Part shown: positions 41,786 to 51,224 of the stretch, piece after piece
Layout of the letters: the number at the start of each line of letters is the position of its first letter
How positions within the stretch are numbered: position 1 is the stretch's first letter
Position numbers and translations under genes: made by a program
The notes under the pieces: generated by a model
The model's input: the letters and a program-made list of their open reading frames with translations, nothing else
Databases searched by the model: none
What the model was told of the DNA's origin: nothing
NCBI RefSeq assembly: GCF_001429295.1
Contig: NZ_LMJL01000012.1
Span: 1,291,475 to 1,355,474 of the forward strand
DNA: 64,000 nucleotides
Source: Flavobacterium sp. Root935
GTDB taxonomy: Bacteria; Bacteroidota; Bacteroidia; Flavobacteriales; Flavobacteriaceae
Reading direction: 5' to 3'

Positions 41786-44700
41786 ATGAAAAAAAAGCAT
41801 TTAATTCTTTTACTTTTCATTTTTGGAATACTAACCAGTTATTCGCAAAACAATCTAGTAAAAGGTGTCGTTACAGATGGCAGCGGTAACACATTGCCAG
41901 GCGCAAACATTCTAGTACAGGGAACCAAAGATCAAACTTCGACTGGAGTTGATGGAACCTTTTCGATCAAAGCAAACCAAGGAGCAGTACTTCTTGTTTC
42001 TTACATTGGTTTTAATACCAAGGAAGTTATTGTAAATGGCAGCAATCTTAAAATTGTTATTTCAGAAAGTGCTCAAACGCTGAACAATGTAACTATTGTG
42101 GGTTCTATGGGTATTGTTAGAAACAAATCGTCTTTAGGATATGCGGTTCAGGAAGTAAAAGGAAAAGAAATCGCAGACACTCAGCGCCCAAACTTTGCTA
42201 CGGCTTTGCAAGGTCGTGTTGCGGGTCTTACCGTAACGAGTACTTCTGGAGCACCGGGAGCCTCTGCTGCGATTCAGTTAAGAGGTGTAAATTCGCTTAG
42301 CGGGAGCAACTCTCCTTTATATGTAGTTGACGGATTACCAGTGAGTAACGAAACAATGGACCAAGGTGTAACAATTTCTAATGCTCCAAACAGAACGCAG
42401 GATTACACCAACAGAGGTGCGGATATTAACCCAGACGATATTGAATCTGTGGTTATCTTAAAAGGACCTGAGGCGGCAGCGCTTTACGGAATGCAGGCTG
42501 GAAATGGTGCGATCGTTATTACGACTAAAAAAGGTAAAAAAGGAGTTGGAAGACTAACCTACTCTACGAACACAAGATTTGATAATTTATATCGTTTCCC
42601 AGAAATTCAAAAAGTATATCAAAGAGGTTCTGATGGTGTAAACAATCCAGATTACAGAAGACAATTTGGAACGGCTTACGAACCAGGAACTAAATTTTAT
42701 AATAATGTTGAAAATTTCTTTAAAACTGGAGTTTCAACCAATCATAATTTGTCATTTGAGGCGGGTACAGAAACTACTTCTTACCGTTTGTCTATTGCCA
42801 ACTTAGATCAGGAAGGTGTTGTGCCAAATACAGGATACAGCCGTTTAACTGCTAATTTGAATGCTTCTGCAAAATTATCTTCAAAATTAAGATCAGAAGC
42901 TAGTTTTAATTTTACAAAATCAGACAATCAAAAAGCAGCAAAGGGAGCTGGATCTGCCATACAGATTCCAGGAGTAACAAATGCAGGTTATCTGCTTTCA
43001 TTATTAACTTGGCCGGCAAATGATGATGCAAGTGTTTATCTAAATCCTGACGGAACGAGAAGAAAAATCACCAGCGGTGCTTTGGATAACGAAACCGATA
43101 ATCCGTATTGGGAGGTAAACAAAAACTTATCGGAGGATTTCAATAATCGTTTTATTACGAATGTTGGATTAATCTATGATCCGACTTCTTGGCTTAACTT
43201 AACGGGCCGTGTGGGCTGGGATGTGAATTCCGCTCAAGGTTACAGGGCCATTCATCCAGAATCTGCTGCAGGTATTGCTTCTGGTGGTTATATAGAATCT
43301 TACTATTCAAATACGAGTAATTTAAACACGACTTTATTAGTTACAGCTAAAAAATCTTTCGGAAAATTCAATACCAAACTGATGGTGGGTAATTCGGTTA
43401 ACGATAATGATTATAAAATTTTATCTACAACAGGAAGCAAATTTTTCGATCCTAACTTCTACTCTATCAACAATACAGATGCTACAACGCAAAGATCACA
43501 AGAGAGAATTATCCAAAGCAGAATCATTGGTTTCTTTTCTGAGCTGAGTTTAGATTACGATAAAATTGTTTATCTGACTTTGACTGGACGTGAAGACTGG
43601 ACTTCTGTATTACCTGATCCATTTTTCTATCCTTCTGTTTCAACGAGTTTTGTTTTCACAAACTTAAACGGATTGAAAGACAAAGAAATACTTTCTTACG
43701 GAAAATTAAGAGCTTCGTATGCGGAAGCTGCTAATATTCCTTCTCCTTATTCTGCAGAACCGGTTTTCACGCCGCAATTGACTACAGACGGAGGTTATGC
43801 ATATGGAGTTACAGGTGCGAATCCGAATTTGAAACCTGAATTTCGTAAATCTTTTGAGTTCGGTACAGAATTAAAATTCTTTAAAAACCGCGTTGGATTA
43901 GACGTTGCTGTTTACAGTACTAAAACGATCGATCCAATTTTGAAAAATATGCGTTTAAGCTACGGAACTGGATTCGTAGTAACTTCTGCAAACTTTGGAG
44001 ATTTACAAAACCAAGGTTTAGAGATTACTTTAAGCGGAAGTCCAATTCAAAAAGATAATTTTTCTTGGAATGTAAGTGCGAACTTCAGCAAAACGCGTTC
44101 AGAATTATTAAATCTTCCTTCTGTAGTTTCTGAATATTATGTTTCAGATACTTGGCTTTACGGAAATGTTCGCGGCGGGGTAACAGTTGGAAATCCGTTA
44201 ACAACTTTAACTGGAAATGATTATTTAAGAAATAATGCCGGAGAACCTTTAATTGATCCAAATACTGGTTTCCCTTTAAAAGATCCAAACTTTAAAATTG
44301 TTGGAGACAGAAATCCAGATTTTATGCTTGGTTTACAAAATACATTTACCTACAAAAACCTTAGTTTATCATTCTTGTTAGACATTAGAAAAGGCGGCGA
44401 TATTTACAATGCAACGGAGTTTTATTTATACCAAAACGGATTGTCTACGAAAACTTTAGATCGCGATCAAACCCGAATTGTAAAAGGTGTGCTAAGAGAT
44501 GGCTTAGAAAATTCAGCTACTCCAACACAAAATAATATTCCGGTAAGACCAAGTGTTCAAAACGAATATTATAGAACTGGAGCTATCGATGCCGATTTTA
44601 TTGAAAAAGACATTAATTGGCTGCGAATGAGAGATATCACTTTAAGCTATCAAATGCCTTCAGAAATCTTGAAAAAAACATTCATCAACAATCTTTCGCT

Positions 44701-44866
44701 TTATTTAACAATGACCGATGTTTTCATCATCACTAATTACACTGGAGCAGATCCTTCTGTTAACGGAACTAATGCTTCGACTGGAGGTGCTGGAGGAACA
44801 GGTTTTGACTTTGGGGTAGTTTCTACGCCAAGAGGTGTAAACTTAGGATTGAAAATCGGACTTTAA
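41786..44866 (+). CDS. SusC-type TonB-dependent outer-membrane transporter
   Basis: 1026 residues, typical length. Signal peptide (LILLLFIFGILTSYSQ), CarboxypepD_reg-like domain (VKGVVTDGSGNTLPGANILV, then VDGTFSIKANQGAVLLVSYI) to about residue 100, plug domain (LQGRVAGLTVTSTSGAPGAS, IQLRGVNSLSGSNSPLYVVD, GLPVSN, LKGPEAAALYGMQAGNGAIV) to about 250, then a 22-strand barrel ending at the C-terminal Leu. Works with the SusD lipoprotein encoded next. Given the downstream genes, the likely cargo is a peptidoglycan-derived glycan or muropeptide; that is inference from context. Confidence 0.93.
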   Translation: MKKKHLILLLFIFGILTSYSQNNLVKGVVTDGSGNTLPGANILVQGTKDQTSTGVDGTFSIKANQGAVLLVSYIGFNTKEVIVNGSNLKIVISESAQTLNNVTIVGSMGIVRNKSSLGYAVQEVKGKEIADTQRPNFATALQGRVAGLTVTSTSGAPGASAAIQLRGVNSLSGSNSPLYVVDGLPVSNETMDQGVTISNAPNRTQDYTNRGADINPDDIESVVILKGPEAAALYGMQAGNGAIVITTKKGKKGVGRLTYSTNTRFDNLYRFPEIQKVYQRGSDGVNNPDYRRQFGTAYEPGTKFYNNVENFFKTGVSTNHNLSFEAGTETTSYRLSIANLDQEGVVPNTGYSRLTANLNASAKLSSKLRSEASFNFTKSDNQKAAKGAGSAIQIPGVTNAGYLLSLLTWPANDDASVYLNPDGTRRKITSGALDNETDNPYWEVNKNLSEDFNNRFITNVGLIYDPTSWLNLTGRVGWDVNSAQGYRAIHPESAAGIASGGYIESYYSNTSNLNTTLLVTAKKSFGKFNTKLMVGNSVNDNDYKILSTTGSKFFDPNFYSINNTDATTQRSQERIIQSRIIGFFSELSLDYDKIVYLTLTGREDWTSVLPDPFFYPSVSTSFVFTNLNGLKDKEILSYGKLRASYAEAANIPSPYSAEPVFTPQLTTDGGYAYGVTGANPNLKPEFRKSFEFGTELKFFKNRVGLDVAVYSTKTIDPILKNMRLSYGTGFVVTSANFGDLQNQGLEITLSGSPIQKDNFSWNVSANFSKTRSELLNLPSVVSEYYVSDTWLYGNVRGGVTVGNPLTTLTGNDYLRNNAGEPLIDPNTGFPLKDPNFKIVGDRNPDFMLGLQNTFTYKNLSLSFLLDIRKGGDIYNATEFYLYQNGLSTKTLDRDQTRIVKGVLRDGLENSATPTQNNIPVRPSVQNEYYRTGAIDADFIEKDINWLRMRDITLSYQMPSEILKKTFINNLSLYLTMTDVFIITNYTGADPSVNGTNASTGGAGGTGFDFGVVSTPRGVNLGLKIGL

Positions 44867-44876
44867 TTAATTGACC

Positions 44877-46490
44877 ATGAAAAATATAAAAACATATATA
44901 GCCGCATTAGGTCTTGTAACCACAATGATTTCTTGCAATGATTTAGAGGATATAAACGTGAATCCTAGTTTTCCTGTTGATGTTTCTGCTCCAGCTTTAC
45001 TACCGCCAATCGAACAACAAATGGCTGTTGGACTGCAATTTGACAACCGTTGTCTAGGACGATACATTCAAAATTTCAGTATTGCTACGGTTGGTGCAGT
45101 AGGAAGCGAATGGGATCGTTTTGGATATCAGGCAAACAGCGATACAGGCGGTGAAATCTGGAAAATGGCGTATTTTGCTATTGGTTTAAACTTAACCAAA
45201 TTACAAGAAAAGGCCGTTGCAGAGCAGCGTCATGATATTACTGGAATTTCAAAAGTTATCAGAGCTTGGTCTTGGCAGGTTGCAACAGATTATCATTCAG
45301 AATTAATTGATTTTGATCAGGTTTTCACTTCACGTCTTTCTTTTGACTATGTTTCTCAGGATAAAGTTTATGCTGAAGTTGTTCGTTTATTAAACGAAGG
45401 TTTAGTCGATTTAGATCGTACAGATGGAAATGTTTCGCAGACTTACACGGCTTCAGGCGACAAAATGTACGGCGGCGACCGCTCTAAATGGGTGAAATTT
45501 GCGTACGGAGTTTTGGCTAGAAACCTAAATAATCAAATTAATAAAGCTTCTTACAATCCAGATAAAGTTATCGAATACTGCGATAAATCATTGGCTTCAA
45601 ACGCAGACAATGCTTTAATTCGATACAACGGAACAGTAGCTGCAGACATCAATTTTTACGGTCCTGGAAGAAATAATTTCAACACCTACCGTCAAACTGA
45701 TTTTGCAGTACGAACAATGGACGGAACTCTTTTTGGAAACGTAAAAGATCCTAGAATTTCTAGAGTTTTAGCGCCATCTGTAGGTCTTTCTGAAACTGCC
45801 CCGGCTTCTGCTGCAAATCCAGATCCGAGCAAGTATACTTTTAATGGAAATCCACTGAATACTACGGCTTCAACTGTTGCAACAAACGTAAGCAGAATCC
45901 CAAATATTTACGGAACCTATGCTGCAGGAACTATTACAACTCCAGGTAGATATCTTTTTAGAGATAAAGCGAATTTTCCTTTGATGACGTATTCTGAAAT
46001 TCAATTTATTAAAGCAGAAGCTGCATTTATTAAAGGAGACAAAGCGATGGCTTTAGATGCTTACAGAAAAGCAATTGACGCCAATATTGATTTTGTAAAT
46101 GCAAATACGGTTGTAAGCACAACTTTCCCTATTACCTCAACAATTACAGCTGCAGAGAAAACAGCATTTTTAACGAATGTCAATATTGTTCCAGCGGCTG
46201 CAGACTTAACTATCAGCCAGATTATGCTTCAAAAATATGTAGCTTTATTTGGTTATGGAATGTTAGAAACTTGGACAGATTTACGTAAATATCACTATAA
46301 TACTGACATTTACAAATCAATGAATTTAACACCAAACGGAGGAATATTTGTTGACAACAATGGAAAATTACCATACAGAGTTCGTCCGAGATTCAACTCA
46401 GAATATGTTTGGAATTTTGATGCTTTAAAAGCGATCGGAGCCGATAAAGTAGATTATCACACACAAGAAATGTGGTTTTCTCAACCGTAA
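44877..46490 (+). CDS. SusD/RagB-family glycan-binding lipoprotein
   Basis: 537 residues from ATG 44877; an in-frame TTG two codons upstream is not needed. Lipoprotein signal (AALGLVTTMISCNDLEDINV), the SusD-like TPR helices (RCLGRYIQNFSIATVGAVGS, YFAIGLNLTKLQEKAV, IRAWSWQVATDYHSELIDFD) and the C-terminal MTYSEIQFIKAEAAFIKGDK and LFGYGMLETWTDLRKYHYNT are characteristic (SusD-like_2 branch). Surface-exposed lid of the SusC transporter, ten bases after the susC stop. The binding specificity is not visible from sequence. Confidence 0.92.
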   Translation: MKNIKTYIAALGLVTTMISCNDLEDINVNPSFPVDVSAPALLPPIEQQMAVGLQFDNRCLGRYIQNFSIATVGAVGSEWDRFGYQANSDTGGEIWKMAYFAIGLNLTKLQEKAVAEQRHDITGISKVIRAWSWQVATDYHSELIDFDQVFTSRLSFDYVSQDKVYAEVVRLLNEGLVDLDRTDGNVSQTYTASGDKMYGGDRSKWVKFAYGVLARNLNNQINKASYNPDKVIEYCDKSLASNADNALIRYNGTVAADINFYGPGRNNFNTYRQTDFAVRTMDGTLFGNVKDPRISRVLAPSVGLSETAPASAANPDPSKYTFNGNPLNTTASTVATNVSRIPNIYGTYAAGTITTPGRYLFRDKANFPLMTYSEIQFIKAEAAFIKGDKAMALDAYRKAIDANIDFVNANTVVSTTFPITSTITAAEKTAFLTNVNIVPAAADLTISQIMLQKYVALFGYGMLETWTDLRKYHYNTDIYKSMNLTPNGGIFVDNNGKLPYRVRPRFNSEYVWNFDALKAIGADKVDYHTQEMWFSQP

Positions 46491-46513
46491 TTTTAAACTA
46501 AAAATAGAATCAG

Positions 46514-47416
46514 ATGAAAAATATATTTAACCATTTTAAAAAGTTAATCATTCCCGTTTTTGGAGTACTTGCGTTTACATCCTGCGGTGACGAGAACGAT
46601 CAAACTCCTTATCAAACTAAGGATGGAATAGCAAATGCTTCTAACGTAAAATTTGTTCATGCGGCTGTAGGTCCAAACGGAACTAATTTTCAAATCAATT
46701 ACTTTACAGGAGCAGAAAAAATCTCTGCTGTCGGCGTTTCAACTGGAGTTCCAATTGGCATGAGTTATGGTGCGCAGTATCCAGTTCCCATCAATTATGT
46801 TTTGATGAAACCTGGAACACAGCCTTTGAGTATTGTAACTCCTGCAACTCCAGCAGTTACTATTTATGACGGAAATATTGTTACCGAAACAGGAAAATAT
46901 TATACTAGTTTCCTGCTGTCAACTCCGCCTTCTGTTACGCCTCCAGTGTATTCTCTTTATCAGTTAAATGACGATTTATCGGTAGCAGATTTAGACCCAA
47001 CTAAGGCTTACATTCGTTTTATAAATGTCATCAGCAATTCTGCTCCAGCAGGCTATGATTTAGGATTACTAAAAGAAACTTCAATCTCTGGCGCAACGCC
47101 TGTGACTACAAAAGAAGTTTACACTTATAGAAATGTGACTTTTAAAGGCGGTGACGAAAAATACATCCCGATTGAGCCTCAAGATCCAAAAGATACCAGA
47201 GGATATCAATTGCAGGTTCGTGTGGCTGGTTCTCCAACAAATGTTCCAGGAACAACTACAGGAACAACAATTGCCAATCTTGCCAACTCACCGGCAAGTA
47301 CCGCTTTTATTCCTAGAGCAGGACGAGTGTATACGATTTATTGCAGAGGAATTATCGGTGGACTGCCAACGGCAACATCAAATGCTCCGTCTGTTACTTT
47401 TATAACAAATAAATAA
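46514..47416 (+). CDS. DUF4397-domain lipoprotein
   Basis: 300 residues with a lipoprotein signal (IIPVFGVLAFTSCGDEND, Cys near 24). DUF4397-like pattern: ASNVKFVHAAVGPNGTNFQI, VTIYDGNIVTETGKYYTSFL, KAYIRFINVISNSAPAGYDL and AGRVYTIYCRGIIG, beta-rich repeats. Third gene behind susC and susD, so it is probably a surface-exposed accessory glycan-binding lipoprotein of the same transporter. Closed by a hairpin at 47423-47458. Confidence 0.8.
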   Translation: MKNIFNHFKKLIIPVFGVLAFTSCGDENDQTPYQTKDGIANASNVKFVHAAVGPNGTNFQINYFTGAEKISAVGVSTGVPIGMSYGAQYPVPINYVLMKPGTQPLSIVTPATPAVTIYDGNIVTETGKYYTSFLLSTPPSVTPPVYSLYQLNDDLSVADLDPTKAYIRFINVISNSAPAGYDLGLLKETSISGATPVTTKEVYTYRNVTFKGGDEKYIPIEPQDPKDTRGYQLQVRVAGSPTNVPGTTTGTTIANLANSPASTAFIPRAGRVYTIYCRGIIGGLPTATSNAPSVTFITNK

Positions 47417-47422
47417 GCTAAA

Positions 47423-47458
47423 AAATCGAACTACTTTCTGATTAAAGTGGTTCGATTT
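47423..47458 (+). terminator. Hairpin after the susCD-DUF4397 genes
   Basis: AAATCGAACTACTTT pairs with AAAGTGGTTCGATTT (one G-U) around CTGATT. The following T run is short, so it may allow read-through into namZ. Confidence 0.7.
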
Positions 47459-47525
47459 AATTACCCAATTTAGTTTTTTGTCCTTTATTAAACGTAATTT
47501 TAATTGTAATTTAAACTTTTGTCTT

Positions 47526-48722
47526 ATGTTTCAATCCTTTAAAAAAATCACTTTTATTTTATTTTTAATCATTTCAAATGCATCGAATGCCAATTCATCA
47601 ACCGAAATAATTGAAAATAAAATCAATGATAGCAGTAATGAAATTAAAACAGGAGCTGATAATTTCGAGAAATATATTCCTTTACTAAAAGATAAAAAAG
47701 TTGGGATTGTAACCAATCAAACTGGAATTTTATCCAATAAAAAACATTTGGTTGATTTTTTATTAGAGAAAAAAATAAACATCCAAACCATCTTTGCACC
47801 AGAACATGGCTTTAGAGGAACTGCCGATGCAGGCGAACATGTTGTTGACGGAAAAGATGCCAAAACTGGACTTTCTATTGTTTCACTTTATGGAGAAAAC
47901 AGAAAACCTAAAAAAGAACAATTAGCTGGAATTGATGTTTTAGTTTTTGACTTACAAGATGTTGGAGCTAGATTTTACACCTACATTTCTTCACTTCATT
48001 ATGTAATGGAAGCCTGCGCAGAAAACAATATTCCGTTAATTATTTTAGATCGTCCAAACCCAAACGGAAGCATTGTTGACGGACCTATTTTGGAAAAAGA
48101 ATTTACCAGTTTTGTGGGTATGCACGCAATTCCAATTTTACACGGAATGACAATTGGTGAATATGGCCAAATGATTAATGGCGAAAAATGGCTCAAAAAT
48201 GGCGTACAATGCAAACTAACTGTAATTTCGTGCACCAATTACAAAAGAGACATGCCGTACAGTCTACCTGTAAAACCTTCACCAAATCTTCCAAACGATC
48301 AGGCAATAAATTTATATGCCAGTTTATGTTTGTTTGAAGGAACCAATGTGAGCCTCGGGCGAGGAACAGAAAAGCAATTCCAGATTTATGGTTCTCCTTA
48401 TTTAACCAAAACGAATTTTAAATTTACGCCAAAACCAAATTTTGGAGCCAAAGATCCTGTTTATAACGGAAAAGAATGTTATGGCGAAGATCTTTCTAAA
48501 GCACCAAAAGTGAATCAATTAGAATTAAAATGGCTTCTAAAAGCATATCAAAACACCACTGATAAATCGAAATTTTTTATTCCGTTTTTTACCAAATTGG
48601 CCGGCACAAAAAAACTGCAGCAGCAAATCGAAGCTGGAGTTTCTGAAAAAGATATTCGAGACAGCTGGAAAAAATGTTTAGAAGATTTTAAAACGATGAG
48701 AAAAGCTTATCTGCTTTATTAA
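47526..48722 (+). CDS. namZ: Exo-beta-N-acetylmuramidase NamZ (DUF1343)
   Basis: 398 residues from ATG 47526; a TTG 16 codons upstream in frame adds no sensible sequence before the signal peptide (ITFILFLIISNASNANS). NamZ removes terminal MurNAc from peptidoglycan fragments. Family signature: LKDKKVGIVTNQTGILSNKK, IFAPEHGFRGTADAGEHVVD (the conserved Glu93-His94), VFDLQDVGARFYTYISSLHY, IILDRPNPNGSIVDGPILE and GRGTEKQFQIYGSPYL. In B. subtilis and Tannerella it is encoded with MurNAc-utilisation genes. Here it precedes murQ by 132 bases. Confidence 0.92.
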   Translation: MFQSFKKITFILFLIISNASNANSSTEIIENKINDSSNEIKTGADNFEKYIPLLKDKKVGIVTNQTGILSNKKHLVDFLLEKKINIQTIFAPEHGFRGTADAGEHVVDGKDAKTGLSIVSLYGENRKPKKEQLAGIDVLVFDLQDVGARFYTYISSLHYVMEACAENNIPLIILDRPNPNGSIVDGPILEKEFTSFVGMHAIPILHGMTIGEYGQMINGEKWLKNGVQCKLTVISCTNYKRDMPYSLPVKPSPNLPNDQAINLYASLCLFEGTNVSLGRGTEKQFQIYGSPYLTKTNFKFTPKPNFGAKDPVYNGKECYGEDLSKAPKVNQLELKWLLKAYQNTTDKSKFFIPFFTKLAGTKKLQQQIEAGVSEKDIRDSWKKCLEDFKTMRKAYLLY

Positions 48723-48854
48723 AAAAAAACATTTTTACATCCCTAAATTTCCCCAAATCAAACTATTTTTTAATAAAATAGAGACTACTAATGCAAAATA
48801 TTGAAGCTTGAAATTAGAAAAAAGAAGGGCTTCAAAATCAAAAAAAAAAGAAAA

Positions 48855-49676
48855 ATGAAAAATAAAAATCCTGAAACTGAACAAGAATCTTTATACAAAG
48901 ATTTGGATCAAATGAGCGTGAAAGAACTTTTGACGAACATTAATACAGAAGACAAAAAAGTACCGCATATCATTGAAGGACAAATTCCTAAAATTGAAAA
49001 ACTGGTTAAAGCAATCGTAAAAAAAATGCAGCTTGGCGGACGATTATTTTATATCGGTGCTGGAACTTCTGGCCGTATCGGAATTTTAGATGCATCGGAA
49101 TGTCCGCCAACATTTGGTGTTCCACACGATATGATTATCGGAATTATTGCGGGCGGCGATACTGCGATTAGAAAAGCGGTAGAAAATGCCGAAGATGATA
49201 CCGAACAAGCGTGGAAAGATTTAGCTAAATTTGAGATTTCAAGTCTGGATTTTATTATCGGAATTGCGGCTTCTGGAAATACGCCTTATGTTCTGGGTGC
49301 TTTGAAAAAGGCTAAAGAACATAATATCAAAACTGGAAGTATTTCCTGCATCAGCAATGGACTTATTGCCCAAGAAGCAGATCATCCAATTGAATTAATT
49401 GTGGGACCTGAATTTTTAACTGGAAGTACAAGAATGAAAGCAGGAACAGCACAAAAACTGACGCTGAATATGATCTCGACTTCGGTTATGATTAAGCTTG
49501 GAAAAGTAAAAGGCAACAAAATGGTTGACATGCAGTTATCGAATGAAAAACTGGTTAAACGAGGCATCAAAATGATTATGGAAGAACTGGAAATTGAATA
49601 TGATTTAGCCGAAGAATTACTGCATAAACATAAAAGTGTACGCGCTGTGCTGCTGGATCATAACAGCAAAAAATAA
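48855..49676 (+). CDS. murQ: N-acetylmuramic acid 6-phosphate etherase
   Basis: 273 residues from ATG 48855; the longer frame from 48801 would add a Lys-rich tail typical of non-coding A-runs, so the ATG is preferred. Cleaves the lactyl ether of MurNAc-6-phosphate to GlcNAc-6-phosphate and D-lactate. SIS-domain motifs FYIGAGTSGRIGILDASECP (substrate phosphate and catalytic Glu), IGIAASGNTPYVLGALKKAK, and EFLTGSTRMKAGTAQKLTLN are exactly those of MurQ. Next to namZ and the symporter: the core cytoplasmic enzyme of the locus. Confidence 0.95.
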   Translation: MKNKNPETEQESLYKDLDQMSVKELLTNINTEDKKVPHIIEGQIPKIEKLVKAIVKKMQLGGRLFYIGAGTSGRIGILDASECPPTFGVPHDMIIGIIAGGDTAIRKAVENAEDDTEQAWKDLAKFEISSLDFIIGIAASGNTPYVLGALKKAKEHNIKTGSISCISNGLIAQEADHPIELIVGPEFLTGSTRMKAGTAQKLTLNMISTSVMIKLGKVKGNKMVDMQLSNEKLVKRGIKMIMEELEIEYDLAEELLHKHKSVRAVLLDHNSKK

Positions 49677-49700
49677 TATAATTTCTAAATCCAAAACCAA

Positions 49701-51206
49701 ATGTCTTCTACCACCATTCTCATTTTCATCTTTGTTTACTTTGGTCTTTTGCTTTTTATTTCAAACATAATCAGTAAGAAAGGACAAGACAATGATTCTT
49801 TTTTCAAAGCAAATAAAAATTCTAAATGGTATTTAGTTGCTTTTGGTATGATTGGAACTGCGCTTTCGGGCGTAACGTTTATTTCTGTACCTGGCGAAGT
49901 AGGTTCACCAAACGGAGAACAGTTCAAATATTTCCAGTTTGTTTTAGGAAATGCGATTGGGTTTGTCATCATTGCAAAAGTCCTGCTGCCGCTCTATTAC
50001 AGAATGAATCTGACTTCGATTTACAGTTATATCGAGCAAAGAATGGGAGTCCGAAGTTATAAAACTGCAGCTTCTATATTTTTAGTCAGCAGAACAATTA
50101 GTTCCGCTTTTAGATTGTATTTGGTTGTTATTGTTTTACAGCGATATGTTTTTAATGATTTTAATATTCCGTTTCCGGTTACCGTGCTTTTAGCGCTGGC
50201 ACTTATATTTTTATATACGTTTAGAAGCGGTTTAAAAACCATTATTATTACCGATACTTTACAGACGTTTTTTTTAGTTAGTTCCGTGTTTATAACCATT
50301 TATTTTGTTTGTGACAGTCTTAACCTGACTGTTCTTGAGTCTGTTTCAACCATTCAAAAAAGCAATTATTCAAAGATTTTTTTCTTTGATGATTTCTTTA
50401 CGAGCAAATATCACTTTGTAAAACAAATTTTAGGAGGAATGTTTGTTACGATCGCAATGGTTGGACTGGATCAGGATTTAATGCAAAAAAACCTGAGCTG
50501 TAAAAACATCGGCGAAGCGCAAAAAAACATGTTCACTTTTACAGGAATTTTCGTTTTAATCAATATTATATTTTTGAGTTTAGGCGCATTACTTTATATC
50601 TATGCCGATAAAAATGGCGTTGCGATTCCGCTAGATTTAGCAACAGGAAAACCAAGAACCGATTTACTTTTTCCAGAAATTGCCTTAAATCATTTGTCAA
50701 TTGTTCCAGCGTTTGTTTTCCTGTTAGGAATTATCGCCGCGACTTTTGCTACAACCGATTCTGCGTTAACGGCACTTACAACTTCTTTTTGTGTGGACTT
50801 TCTCGGAATGGATAAATCTGAAAATTTAGGAAATAACAAAAATGTAAAAACAAGACATTGGGTACATTTCGGATTTTCCATATTACTTTTTCTCGTAATT
50901 ATTGTGCTGAATTCCTTTAACGATGCCTCTGTTGTGGCTTTGATTTTCCGAGCCGCATCTTACACTTACGGCCCGTTATTAGGATTATATGCTTTTGGAT
51001 TATTACAAAAATCAAGATTAGTAAACGACAAATTGATCCCGATAATCTGTATTATTTCGCCGATACTGACATATTTTTTAAGCGAAAATTCGGCTCAATT
51101 ATTCGGTTATACATTTGATAATGAATTAATCATAATCAACGGCTTATTCACTTATATCGGAATTTATTTTACCAGTAAACGCACCTCAGAAAGAATCTCT
51201 TTTTAA
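49701..51206 (+). CDS. Sodium:solute symporter (SSS family), probable MurNAc importer
   Basis: 501 residues, about 13 membrane helices. SSS signature: FKANKNSKWYLVAFGMIGTA, LSGVTFISVPGEVGS, FVIIAKVLLPLYYRMNLTSI, YSYIEQRMGVRSYKTAASIF and GGMFVTIAMVGLDQDLMQKN, then GIIAATFATTDSALTALTTS (sodium site). In Tannerella the MurNAc importer MurT is a symporter of this family encoded beside murQ, which supports the same role. 24 bases behind murQ and 18 bases ahead of the next gene. Confidence 0.88.
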   Translation: MSSTTILIFIFVYFGLLLFISNIISKKGQDNDSFFKANKNSKWYLVAFGMIGTALSGVTFISVPGEVGSPNGEQFKYFQFVLGNAIGFVIIAKVLLPLYYRMNLTSIYSYIEQRMGVRSYKTAASIFLVSRTISSAFRLYLVVIVLQRYVFNDFNIPFPVTVLLALALIFLYTFRSGLKTIIITDTLQTFFLVSSVFITIYFVCDSLNLTVLESVSTIQKSNYSKIFFFDDFFTSKYHFVKQILGGMFVTIAMVGLDQDLMQKNLSCKNIGEAQKNMFTFTGIFVLINIIFLSLGALLYIYADKNGVAIPLDLATGKPRTDLLFPEIALNHLSIVPAFVFLLGIIAATFATTDSALTALTTSFCVDFLGMDKSENLGNNKNVKTRHWVHFGFSILLFLVIIVLNSFNDASVVALIFRAASYTYGPLLGLYAFGLLQKSRLVNDKLIPIICIISPILTYFLSENSAQLFGYTFDNELIIINGLFTYIGIYFTSKRTSERISF

Positions 51207-51224
51207 TTGCCCAAAAACTATTTC

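Noticed and set aside
48801..48854. N-terminal extension of MurQ (Lys-rich)
   Set aside because: Encoded by an A-run and absent from MurQ proteins as I know them; the ATG at 48855 has a purine-rich stretch at proper spacing.
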